Assembly (NCBI GenBank): GCA_032718475.1
Contig: JAUCBJ010003465.1
Coordinates: 1-36,114, forward strand
Length of the DNA stretch: 36,114 nt
Origin: Nemertoderma westbladi
Taxonomy: Eukaryota > Xenacoelomorpha > Nemertodermatida > Nemertodermatidae
Direction: 5' to 3'
Positions 1-9,522 of the stretch are shown piece after piece. The position numbers and the translations under genes were made by a program. The stretch's first letter is position 1. Every line of letters begins with the position of its first letter. The notes beneath the pieces are model-generated. The model had not been told where the DNA came from. It made no database searches and saw only the letters and a list, made by a program, of their open reading frames with translations.

Positions 1-1277
1 GCCTCTGCCGCTGCCGCTTTTGCCTTGGCCGCTACCTCTGCCGCCTTTGCCTTGGCCGCCGCCGCCTTTCTTTCTGCTTCTGCAGCTACCACTGCTGCTT
101 TCTTTCTGTCTTCTATACGTTTTTTCTTTACTTGTTCTTCTTGAACTCGTGTGATGCGGAGTTGTTCATCGAATTTAGCCTGATTCGCAGCCCTCATTTC
201 CACATCGATGGCATCCAACACAAGCTTGGTTCCTTCACTATTAGGGCTAAGTCCCTCTAACCTTCTCCTCAACTCGTCATCACCTAAAAAACGTTGATAG
301 TCTGACAGATAGATGTCAATGGCATCCCTCTTATGCGGTTTTTCTGCCGTCGCTTCACTTTCCACTTGGGAAGAAATAGCGTCCGTTGATTCTCCATGGG
401 TTGAGCGCTCCTCCAATTGAGCTTTCCACTGAGCTGCTCCTTGAACCTGGCGACTCACCCTTTGAAACCAAGTCTTTACGGCAACTTGCAACGAAGTGTC
501 TTGCTTTCGTTTAGAAGCCTCTTCAAAGGCGGATAAGATTAGCCTAATCCGCAAAACTCTTTCTCTAACTTGATAAAGCAGCGATCCCTGCTCTTGAGGT
601 CCTTGAGGTTGTTGAAACAGTTGTCTCTCTACTCGCTCCATAGAGCTGAAGAATCCCTGGGCGTATCCGGCTGCGGACCTCTTCCATACAGCTGGATCGA
701 TGGTTTCCTTGGCCACTCCCATCCGGTGTATGTCTTCCCAGGCAGCTTCTGATAAATGAAACGGGAGTCCGGGTCCGGGGAAGTTCCATTGCGACTCGAC
801 AATAGACTTCAGTTCTTCACTCGTGTATCCCGCGTAGCTATCTCTAGTTGACCGTTGACTTCTCGCCCAATCGATCTGGTGTTCTTCCACCGCGATCAAT
901 AACCCAGCGAGCACGGCTGCAGGAAGGATGAGAAGGGGATCCGTATAAACCGCATCCGTCATCTCTGCTCCGCGCTCGGGTGTCAGCTCTACAGTATCCT
1001 CACTACTGGAGCTGCTGGGCCGCTGAGGAATAAGTTCTTGACTAGCGGGTTGTTGCTGTTCCGCTGCCTTTTGGTCCCGCTTGACCTGAGCTCGAGTGCC
1101 TATGATAGACCTACGATGTTGGACCAGCCTAGGTTCTGTTATTACTACTGGAGGGATGACCTTCCTCACAGTGGGAGGTGAACTGAACTTACGACCAGAC
1201 GGTTGTACGTCTCTATCTGAGTCGCAGATAGTTACATCTAATAAACTGTCTGACAGGTTCTGCTTAGTATCAGACAT
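1..1277 (-). CDS. Open-ended reading frame of unknown family with Ala/Lys-rich coiled-coil C-terminal part (partial)
   Basis: I do not recognise this protein. The frame is open from an ATG at 1277-1275 to the window edge, giving 425 codons without a stop. It reads back further to a stop near 1363 with no earlier ATG. Residues 1-105 are polar and Ser/Gln-rich with a run of serines near 88-92. Residues 115-130 form a short hydrophobic stretch, 150-345 are mixed helical sequence, and 365-425 are highly charged, ending in Ala/Lys/Glu repeats typical of a coiled coil. No zinc knuckle or protease motif is visible. GC content is far above the flanking DNA and codon use looks genuinely coding. A gag-like structural protein of a retroelement read leftwards is one option, since repeat-rich DNA and a dispersed repeat lie behind it; an orphan host gene is the other. 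The frame is real with high probability; its function is unknown. Confidence 0.7.
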   Translation of the reverse strand, partial: MSDTKQNLSDSLLDVTICDSDRDVQPSGRKFSSPPTVRKVIPPVVITEPRLVQHRRSIIGTRAQVKRDQKAAEQQQPASQELIPQRPSSSSSEDTVELTPERGAEMTDAVYTDPLLILPAAVLAGLLIAVEEHQIDWARSQRSTRDSYAGYTSEELKSIVESQWNFPGPGLPFHLSEAAWEDIHRMGVAKETIDPAVWKRSAAGYAQGFFSSMERVERQLFQQPQGPQEQGSLLYQVRERVLRIRLILSAFEEASKRKQDTSLQVAVKTWFQRVSRQVQGAAQWKAQLEERSTHGESTDAISSQVESEATAEKPHKRDAIDIYLSDYQRFLGDDELRRRLEGLSPNSEGTKLVLDAIDVEMRAANQAKFDEQLRITRVQEEQVKKKRIEDRKKAAVVAAEAERKAAAAKAKAAEVAAKAKAAAAE

Positions 1278-1365
1278 GACTATGTATACCGTTGAATGTC
1301 TACTGCTGTATTGCAGTCTGAGTAAGTCTAATAACTCAGTATTAACTGCTAGCCTAGTAATTAAT

Positions 1366-1660
1366 TACCGGTACTGCTACTCAGTGTAGCGTGATATATA
1401 TATAATATATTAGAATACCGGTATACTTATAGTATATATAACTATATAAGTATTATTACAGACTAGGTTTATCACAGAATACCGGTATAATTTTAGCACA
1501 AATATATATAAATATATAATAGGCCTATCGGAATACCGGTATACAGCTTACAGTTTGTAGGATATATAATTCTGAAATAGAATTAATTACAAGTACCGGT
1601 ATAATTTCAGCCTAGATTTATAGAAATAAAGATAATAGGCCTATCGTAAATACCGGTATA
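1366..1660. repeat. Diverged tandem array centred on the palindrome TACCGGTA
   Basis: TACCGGTA occurs at 1366, 1416, 1480, 1534, 1594 and 1651, spaced 50-64 bp. The spacers are AT-rich, and TAGGCCTATCG precedes the copies at 1534 and 1651, pointing to an older higher-order unit of about 117 bp. The array begins about 90 bp behind the start codon of the minus-strand frame ending at 1277, so it could sit in that gene's upstream region. Confidence 0.6.
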
Positions 1661-2590
1661 TCAATTATTTCAAATAATTGAATTTCTGTTACTTTAGGGT
1701 TACTTTGTTACTTTACTTACTTTATTACCGTTATTTGAGCAGTAGTCCAACTGATATTGAGACCTAATGGTTGTATGGTAGGCCTACTATTTATAAATCG
1801 TTTGAGTTGATTTATAATATATATATACCCGTTTTAATGGGTTTTGTCAATGTTGAAATAAATGTTATTATTTCTGGGGTAATCACTACACAAAGCGGTG
1901 CGCTTTTAGTGAAGTGTTACGTATAGGACACTAAAACAAATAATTCTAATTTACCTAAGTTACTTAATACTACAAATTACGTACAATTCGGGTGAGATTA
2001 CAATCTCTAAATAAACACAAAATTTACAAAACACAAACACGAATTTTTAGGGTAATTTTACAAGAAGTCTACAAACCAGCCTAACAAAGGGTTAGAAAAC
2101 CGGTTATTACAACGGACAGGGTACTACGGTATTTGAAATAATAAGTAGTAGTAAATACACTGCGTTGTCCAGATAGGAAAATACCACCGCCTGACGACCT
2201 ATAGCCGTATCGCTATAGGTTCTACGTTATGTATCACGGAGTGTTCCTACCTAGAAGTTAATAGAGCTAATCGAATGTGCCTATCAACCACTTTACAACA
2301 CAGATATAATGTCTACAATAATTACTTCGGAAAGTACTGTACACTAAACCCTAAATTAGGTACGAGTACTTGTATAACAGATAATCAGTAGTTAAATATA
2401 CTTGAACAGCTAAAAGAACCACGGCATCTGCTGGAGTGACCGATGCACAAAATCACCAGTCTTTACCTACGCCGAGCAGCCCGTATAGTACCGGGGTTAA
2501 TTTAACTATAGCGGTATGTATAACAAACACAATTACTGTAGGAACAAACTTGGGGAATGAATGTTGCGGATAATCGCATAAACTCTGAAT
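1661..2590. other. AT-rich spacer without recognised features
   Basis: Stops occur in all frames. I see no gene, RNA or clear repeat here, only scattered TAGGCCTAC motifs and AT runs. Confidence 0.5.
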
Positions 2591-3165
2591 AATAAATATT
2601 ACGCTACGCGTACAAACTACTCAAACAAAATACAGACCAAACACTGACAGACTACTATCAAGCCTAAACAAACTACGGTATATGCAGACTCCGAAATGAT
2701 TAGGGAGTATGCGCTCTAACCCAGTAGTGCGACTTATTCTTTAGTTGGGGGTTTACCTTACAGCGTTCGCTGCCCCTACTGCCTAATCGTACTTAATCGG
2801 ACAGATGATCTACACACGCGGCAATCCGTTCAGACCTAATAACAGCCAGACAACTATCCAGCCTACAAATTATCTAAATAAAATTATACGCTACCCGTAC
2901 AGACTTACACAAACAAAGTACAGACCAAACGATGGCAGACTACTCTCAAGCCTAAATAAACTACAGGACATGCAGACTCCGAAATGATTAGGGAGTATGC
3001 GCTCTAACCCAGTAGTGCGACTTATTCTTTAGTTGGGGGTTTACCTTACAGCGTTCGCTGCCCCTACTGCCTAATCGTACTTAATCGGACAGGTGATCTA
3101 CACACACTGCAATCCGTTCAGACTTAACAGCAATCAGACAACAGCTCAGCCTACAAATTGTCTGT
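2591..3165. repeat. Two-copy tandem repeat, period about 288 bp
   Basis: The block GCAGACTCCGAAATGATTAG starts at 2684 and again at 2972. The following 130 bases are almost identical between copies, including GTTGGGGGTTTACC and GTACTTAATCGGACAG. The copies diverge at their edges. Short reading frames inside are chance products of the repeat. Confidence 0.85.
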
Positions 3166-3431
3166 ACAATCTGATCAGGCTTACACGCCTTCTGTTCAAT
3201 ACTGGCCTACAAATAAATAAAACTTGACAGAAATAAGTAAAAATCTCAATAAAAAACCAGGGCTGATCTCCCTGATTAATTATTAAGGCCTACCGGTATA
3301 TAATTATCAAAATCGAATAATACTGCTGTAGGTACCGGTCCGGATGATCAGGCAGTCAGGCCTACTGGTTACCGGTCGACCGGTACTTTCGACTTTATTG
3401 CTTACTGCAATAAAGAAGCAATATCCTTTAA

Positions 3432-4170
3432 TGTTCGCGCTTTCAGACCTTTGGCAGTTTAACCCACCAAATTAAGATGTCTTCTAGATATTAAATCGGT
3501 TTTTAGTCTATGACAAGTATTTGATTCACTACACTAGTCGAAACCAATCTGTGCGCGATCATTCACCCGCTGGATATTCCCGGGAGATTGGGTTCGACGG
3601 TTTAATTTTATTGCTATGTAAGCCTAATGTATTATTCAACTGACAGTACTATATAATCTCTGACAATATTATTCACCTTCGGTAATATTAACAGTTCCTT
3701 TAGGACGTGGCGCTTTATCTATATAAACAGAGTTATGACTTAAACTACTCACAACGATATGGCTTAATTATAATTCACATATATGGCGCATTCTTTAGGA
3801 ATTGCTTCTTTAACAGACTCACTCATACACAATGCTGCACAATACTGCACACTAATCTGCCAATCTTCACTGATTTTAGTCACATATAAAAGGAACACAG
3901 ACTGACTCATGTAGGGTCTATCAAATAACATTAGATTCACTTCAAACCACTTTAACATAAGTCACAATCGTTTATCTGTAACCCTTCTCTCTTACCTTCG
4001 GCACATCAAGAATATTGGGTTTCGGGGTTATTTATCGTTATTCCAAATATAATTATTCATCAACCATATTATGAAGAACTGACGGTAAATAGCAGTATAA
4101 AACAACAATGAAAACACTGATTGTTATGAGTTTGCAATGTTTCAGCAGTCAGTATGTATGATCAGTTAGC
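3432..4170. repeat. Dispersed repeat, copy A (partner at 26453-27187), possibly LTR-like
   Basis: Both copies start TGTTCGCGCTTT followed by AGACCTTT and GCAGTTTAACC. They share TATATAATCTCTGACAA, AACAGTTCCTTTAGGAC and GCGCATTCTTTAGGA, and end near CAGTCAGTATGT. They are about 740 bp long, lie in the same orientation, and are about 23 kb apart. The TG start, the length and internal TATA-like sequences would suit a solo LTR. Target duplications and a primer-binding site were not found, so the class is open. Confidence 0.6.
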
Positions 4171-4597
4171 AGTCAAAGGATATATGTCCTTGTAATTAAA
4201 CCTACTAGTGTAAGACTAAAAACAGTAAAGCACAAAATACTTCCAAGCCGTTCTTTCTTTGGCTCAGGACTGAATGTAAACACTGCACATAGGCATTGCG
4301 TCATTTCTCGGAAATTTTCTGTACAAGGAGCCACAAAAACGCTCTAATTGGCTGACTGAACTGAGAGACGCCGTAGAACAAAGGAAATCAACACGTATGA
4401 ATGTCAGCTGTTAACCGTAGTCATAGTAACTACTGTTCAAGAGTAGCTATCACCCCTTTGCGTCACGAATTGCCATAGAATCATAAAATATGCCTTTCAC
4501 AGTACACATACGGAGGAAATAGGTCTTAGATCCTCTAAAAACACCGATACAGCAATAATACGGTCTCTTACACTTATTAAATCAACTACAGAGTATT
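4171..4597. other. Spacer without recognised features
   Basis: No coding frame, RNA or repeat seen between the dispersed repeat and the 3' end of the integrase pseudogene. Confidence 0.5.
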
Positions 4598-6206
4598 TTA
4601 ATGTAAAAGATAATAAAAATAACGGGGCAATTCAGCAAAGGCTTTTACAAATTGGAACCGTTCGAGACACTCATGCCAGTTTAATGGTGATCGCCATTGA
4701 TATAACAACTGTTCAAGATACATACAATACTCAATGTTCTCGCTGATATAGTCTGGGAGCTGAATCTCGTTCATTACGGCCGTTCGCATATCCTGGGAGA
4801 TTGTTATTCCCAAATCAGGTTGACCACCTCTTGGAGTAGTAGGATTTAAATAATTAAAGTTCGGTTGTCCGGCAATTGTGTCATGTCTTGATTTTCTAAT
4901 ATGATGATTGTTCCACATGTTTACAACTTCGTTTAGTTCAGATTGTATCAGTCCAGAAAACAATACCACATGACGTCACTATGGATGGAGTTAGATGGAT
5001 CGAACTCTTCTCTGTAAACAAGATCTTTAAATAAATTTATCCAGAAGTTACTCCATGTCTTGCGGAGTATAGCCCACAATGACTCGATACGTTGGTTTTT
5101 AGGAGAAGAAATGTACCGATGCGCGTCGCTGTCTCCGCGAAAGAAGGCTTGGGCTGCAGCTGCAAGGCCATTCTCTGTTCCCCTGTCTGTTTCTAAACGT
5201 TCAGGACACCCGAATTCCTCAATTGACTTAAGAAATAAATAACAAATAATATTTTGGTTGTTATTACTCCGAACCACGTGTAGCCAGATTATTTTCCGAG
5301 ACCATCCATCTATGTACAGTATGATAGCTAATATCATATCAGTGAACCCTGAGTTTCTGGAATTATTATAATATTATTTCGTAAATTTTATTTCATTTGT
5401 TGGAAGAGCATCAAAGTAGAAGGGTTTATGTAGTTAAGCTGCTCCCAAGGCTTCCTAAACTATAGTTTAGGACGCCATGGCTGCTCTATTTAAATAAATA
5501 AATATTCCAGAACATTAAATTATTTAACATGGAGTTAGGCAGCATCAGGAATTGAAGAGTAAAATAATTGTATTTGCAAGAACTATGACGCAAAATGACA
5601 GCTAACACGAAATAAAGTTTAGTGGGTTTTATAAATTTATTTAAATAAATTAAAAAGATTAAGGGAAAGGAGCATGTTATAGTGGCGGTTTTTCTAACCA
5701 AAACAATCAACCATACATTATTTCACTTGAGCTTAATGTGCGCAGCTACTGTACTATACAGTATCACCTATAGCACCATGAATCGCAAAGCCGAACGGCT
5801 TTAATTTGTCGTATCCGTCCATGTGTAGAACAGCGAGGGGTCCAGCAGTATAATAAGAACGGCGTTGTAGTTTATGTCGTCGACGTAAGGCGCTGGCCTC
5901 GGGATTAACGAGAGAAAGTAGTAATTCAACTATCGATCTACACACAGCCTTCAGTTTCAAATACTGCCACATATTTCTGTAGCCCCACGATATTCCCGAA
6001 CCATTAACTTTATCGATAATAAGTTGAATGACTGTGTCGATATTATAATTACAGTTTCGTCTTCTCAAACCCGCACTTCAAATCCGCCTCCGGATAGTCC
6101 TCTCACTAATGTTTATATTGTAACAATTGCTTAACAACTGATTAATTTCACGGTAAGAATTGCCGTTTTTAAATAAATAAATGATAATAACTTCATTTAA
6201 CTCCAT
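4598..6206 (-). pseudogene. Integrase (DDE, rve-like) gene, two coding exons, broken
   Basis: It encodes an integrase-type recombinase of a family common in fish and aquatic invertebrate genomes. It reads from ATG 6206 through a helix-turn-helix-like N-terminus (NGNSYREINQLL, then ISERTIRRR) and GLRRRN into the catalytic core. The D,D,E triad is present: H-x-DGYDKLKPFG, then ETDRGTENG, then PKNQRIE, with 33 residues between the second D and E. The core ends with MWNNHHIRKSRHD. An intron at 5767-5310 (GT..AG, phase 1) joins the two halves exactly at the conserved I-DGWSR junction. Two lesions are visible: an in-frame TGA at 6080-6078 and a one-base frameshift in the T run at 4960-4957. It is either a decayed element gene or carries assembly errors; the family call is firm. 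Confidence 0.85.
5310..5767 (-). other. Intron of the integrase gene
   Basis: The donor GTGATA follows exon base 5768 and the acceptor ..ACATAG ends at 5310. Joining them keeps the frame and restores the conserved residues around the junction. The intron is AT-rich and carries a perfect 18-bp palindrome, CCTAAACTATAGTTTAGG, at 5454-5471. Confidence 0.8.
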
Positions 6207-6460
6207 AGTAAACGTATAAGGCCTGCAAACTACTGCAGTGTCTAAGTTTAATCCTTAATTAATTTAATTGAATTTTTTTTAATTTAATTTAATCTATTAT
6301 CAAATAAATAGCTCAACTCCAATTCATTTATTTATAAATAATCAGAAAGGACATTTCTTGATACGATACGAAATGCGATACGAAAAATTCTAAGATATGC
6401 AAATGAACAAAGATGGATGGAAGAATATCTACCAGACTACTACTCCACTCCCGCACTACT

Positions 6461-7360
6461 TTAAGGGGGGGTATACCCCCCCCCCCCCCCCCTCAGGTAA
6501 AATTTTCAAATTATTGTTTCTTTATTTCACCTAGAGCAGAATTTAATGAGGATTACAAATCTGAAAACCGCTTAGTGAGATCTATTGCAGTTCTCGAGTT
6601 ATCACTGTTTTTCCGTATGACGGTCTGTCCGTAAAATTGTAAGAAAGACAAAAGACCGACAGACAGACAGATAGACTAGATTCCTTAAAAAATTAAAACT
6701 GTCATCGGAAATGAAATCAGCGACCCCGAAAACCCCCGTAATGAACATTTTAGCTCATTGGTGTGCATCCTTCGTGCCAGAAATAATTAACCAACCAGAA
6801 CACAGACAGCCAATTTTGGCGGGACGGTTTAAACTTTAAAGGGCATTTTCTCGGAATGACATTTTCATTTTCAAATTACTACTCCTCCGTCATTTTTGAA
6901 CCAATTTTCTTCGTTTATGGCTCATTCGAACGAGCTTTGGAAGCTCTTTAAAAGTTATCTTATGGAATTTTGATAAATATTACGATTTTTTCCAATTTGC
7001 CATTTTTAATTAAAAATATGATAATAAATTAATTAAATTAATTAATTAAAATAAAATTGGCTAAGTAAAAATGCTATAAGATAACTTTTGTAGAGTCGAT
7101 CAAGCTGAGTCCAAAAAAGTTGGTTTCAAGAAATTAGGACCAAATTGAGGGACTAGTAGCAATTTTAGTGAAATCTTTAATTCCACCGCCAGCTGCTAGG
7201 GGGAGGCTACAAATTTTCAAATTTTACTATAAAGGCTATTTGGCCTTCCATACAGTGGTTGACCATGACAAAATAGCAATATTATCATTTAACACGAATT
7301 GACAGCCACTTTAAAAAAACGTTCATGGGGGGGTATACCCCCCCCCCCCCCCCCCCTTAA
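6461..7360. mobile_element. TTAA-flanked element with poly-G/poly-C palindromic ends
   Basis: The left end is TTAA (6461-6464), then seven G, TATA and a long C run. The right end is seven G (7327-7333), TATA, nineteen C and TTAA (7357-7360). Because G7-TATA-C7 is self-complementary, the two ends act as terminal inverted repeats and TTAA as a target duplication. The 830-bp interior has no coding capacity. It carries at about 6645-6750 a single relative of the tandem repeat at 31421-31960. No superfamily can be assigned; TTAA alone suggests piggyBac-like integration. Confidence 0.45.
6645..6750 (+). repeat. Single copy of the ACCGACAGACAGACAGA repeat family
   Basis: The order of motifs GACCGACAGACAGACAG, GACTAGATT, AAAACTG.CATC, GAAATGAAATCAGC and AACCCCC matches the units at 31421-31960 and lies in the same orientation. 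Confidence 0.7.
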
Positions 7361-8480
7361 CCCTTTCCCGACCAGGGATCTAAAATTTAGTGCCCGCCAG
7401 TGCTCCAACATTTTAGAAAAAAATATTATTGTAATTTAGCTGTGCATAACTTCGGTTGTGTTGGTCCTACGAACTCAGTTTTTAGTTTTTTAGAATCAAC
7501 ATAGAATTGTGAACATTAATATTATAATTAATAACAAATTAATTCACAGCTGAGTTTGTTAATTACCAAAACCGCCAGGGCACAATCTTGGTTTATCGTT
7601 AAAAAAAAACAGAATACCGTAAAATAGAACACATACAAATCTGATTTTATTTAATGTTTTGTTATTTACCCAGCAGACCCGACAACATAATTGTAAATAA
7701 ACTAGCGCAACATTGTTGTATACCGATATCGAGATGTAATTTTATCTAAAATTATCAGTTTATACTCTCTCGTGATGAACAGTGGGTGTTTGTAGGCTTC
7801 CAGTTGTATCGATAACATCATTGCAACCAACCGTCAGACTGCAGTGTCATCAGAGTTTTCTTCCGCATATGCAATATCACGCCGCCCCAGTCCCATAGGT
7901 CTCATTCCCTCAATAATTTATAATCAGGTACCGGTAGATGATATAACAAACCAGTACCCGTATCACTGTCAGATTCTCTATCGGAATCGGAACCAGCAAT
8001 TTCGGAATCATCATTCTCCCTCGCTATTATCGTTATCCCTGCATGCTTCATTCCGTCATTGTCTGATTGTCGGTGTCGTCATCATCATCCTCTCCTCATT
8101 CTCGATCTCGTAGCCAGCTCCTTGGCGGATTCCGCTAGTATCGGTACAAACTTGACACTTTACATCAAGTGCGCAGCTAAGACAGTACAGCAGTATGCAG
8201 TAAGGCACTATATTGTGCTGTACTGCTGTAGCAGTGCCGTAATTTCGCATTTTCAAATTTATGCTGCTAGGGCAGACTGGTCTGGTAGGCCTACTACAGT
8301 ACTATAAAATTATATTTTTTTTACTTATTAACTGCTCCAGTTGCCTATAAAGCACACCAGTTTGTGTTCCAACGTCATAGGAATGCCTAAATGTCAGTAT
8401 AAAACCCATGGACTACCATGTAGTCCATGGAACAGTCCCTGCATGTACTACCATGTAGTCCATGGTCGGGAAAGGGTTAA
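7357..8480. mobile_element. piggyBac-type non-autonomous element with TTAA target duplications
   Basis: Left end TTAA-CCCTTTCCCGACCA (7357-7374) and right end TGGTCGGGAAAGGG-TTAA (8463-8480) are exact inverses over 14 bp. Allowing one mismatch, the terminal repeat extends to 18 bp. TTAA duplications and ends beginning CCC are hallmarks of the piggyBac superfamily. Near the right end a nested palindrome repeats ACTACCATGTAGTCCATGG twice (8410-8465). At about 1.1 kb it is too short for a transposase; a short acidic reading frame inside may be the relic of one. The left TTAA is shared with the poly-C element at 6461-7360. Confidence 0.8.
7902..8051 (-). pseudogene. Possible relic of a piggyBac transposase N-terminus
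   Basis: This 49-codon frame inside the piggyBac-type element contains an acidic Ser/Asp stretch, SDSDRESDSD. Many piggyBac-family transposases begin with such an acidic region. Nothing of the catalytic core remains, so the link rests on position and composition only. Confidence 0.25.
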
Positions 8481-8692
8481 TCAAAGGTCACGTTCCCACG
8501 GTAGTAGTTTTTCAGTTAATCACTCAATATATACAGTATATCTAATAATGTCTGACGGCAAGCATCACCATCGCCCTTATTAATATTCATTGGGAAGCAT
8601 TGACCCCTATTAAGGTGTCCCCTAGAGCCGGATTAAGCATATGTGTGGCCCCTAGGCATAGACAAATTATTAAGGTGTCTATTAACTATTAA

Positions 8693-9242
8693 GGTGTCCC
8701 CCATTAATGTTTGTGTCCCTTATTAATGTTTGTGTCCCCCATTAATGTTTGTGTCCCTCATTAATATTTGTGTCCCCCATTAATGTTTGTGTCCCTCATT
8801 AATGTTTGTGACCCTCATTAATGTTTGTGTCCCTCATTAATGTTTGTGTCCCTCATAAATGTTTGAGTCCCTCATTAATGTTTGTGCCCCTCATTAATGT
8901 TTGTGTCCCTCATTAATGTTTGTGCCCCTCATTAATGTTTGTGACCCTCATTAATGTTTGTTTCTTTTATTAATGTTTGTGTCCCTCATTAATGTTTGTG
9001 TCCCTCATTAATATTTGTGTCCCTCATTAATGTTTGTGTCCCTCATTAATGTTTGTGTCCCTCATTAATGTTTTTGTCCCTCATTAATGTTTGTGTCCCT
9101 CATTAATGTTTGTGTCCCTCATTAATGTGCCCCCCATTAATGTTTGTGTCCAACATTAATGTTTGTGTCCCTCATTAATGTTTGTGTCCCTCATTAATGT
9201 GCCCCTCATTAATGTTTGTGTCCCATATTAATGTTTGTGTCC
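8693..9242 (+). repeat. 19-bp minisatellite
   Basis: About 29 copies of GTGTCCCTCATTAATGTTT, with point variants (CCCCC, TTATT, GCCCC) and two shortened units near 9127 and 9200. Degenerate precursor units (TATTAAGGTGTCC) begin around 8610. The array ends about 120 bp before the start codon of the transposase-like pseudogene. Confidence 0.95.
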
Positions 9243-9359
9243 TGGCCGCTATGGGCTTCCGTATGTTTGTGTACTGGTTCATGCATTGTAAAGTAAGCAA
9301 TGTAGCCTACAGTATAACGGTAAGTATTACTGATGCTGCAAGGCTGGGCGCTGACTAAC

Positions 9360-9482
9360 ATGTCACAGAAGCGAAAAGTAGCTGATTCAGATCGTATTAT
9401 TCGACAAAGAGAAGAGGCTGGTGAATACCAACAGATGTCTAAAATGTCAGAAATTGTTCTTCTAGATTCTGATGAGGACCTG

Positions 9483-9522
<40 letters not shown>

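Noticed and set aside
7844-8583. Several plus-strand frames of 80-90 codons
   Set aside because: They lie inside the piggyBac-type element, overlap each other and show no family resemblance.
8624-8662. AGAGCCGGATTAAGCATATG as a hAT-type terminal repeat
   Set aside because: The phrase resembles known hAT-like ends, but no matching inverse end or 8-bp target duplication was found nearby.
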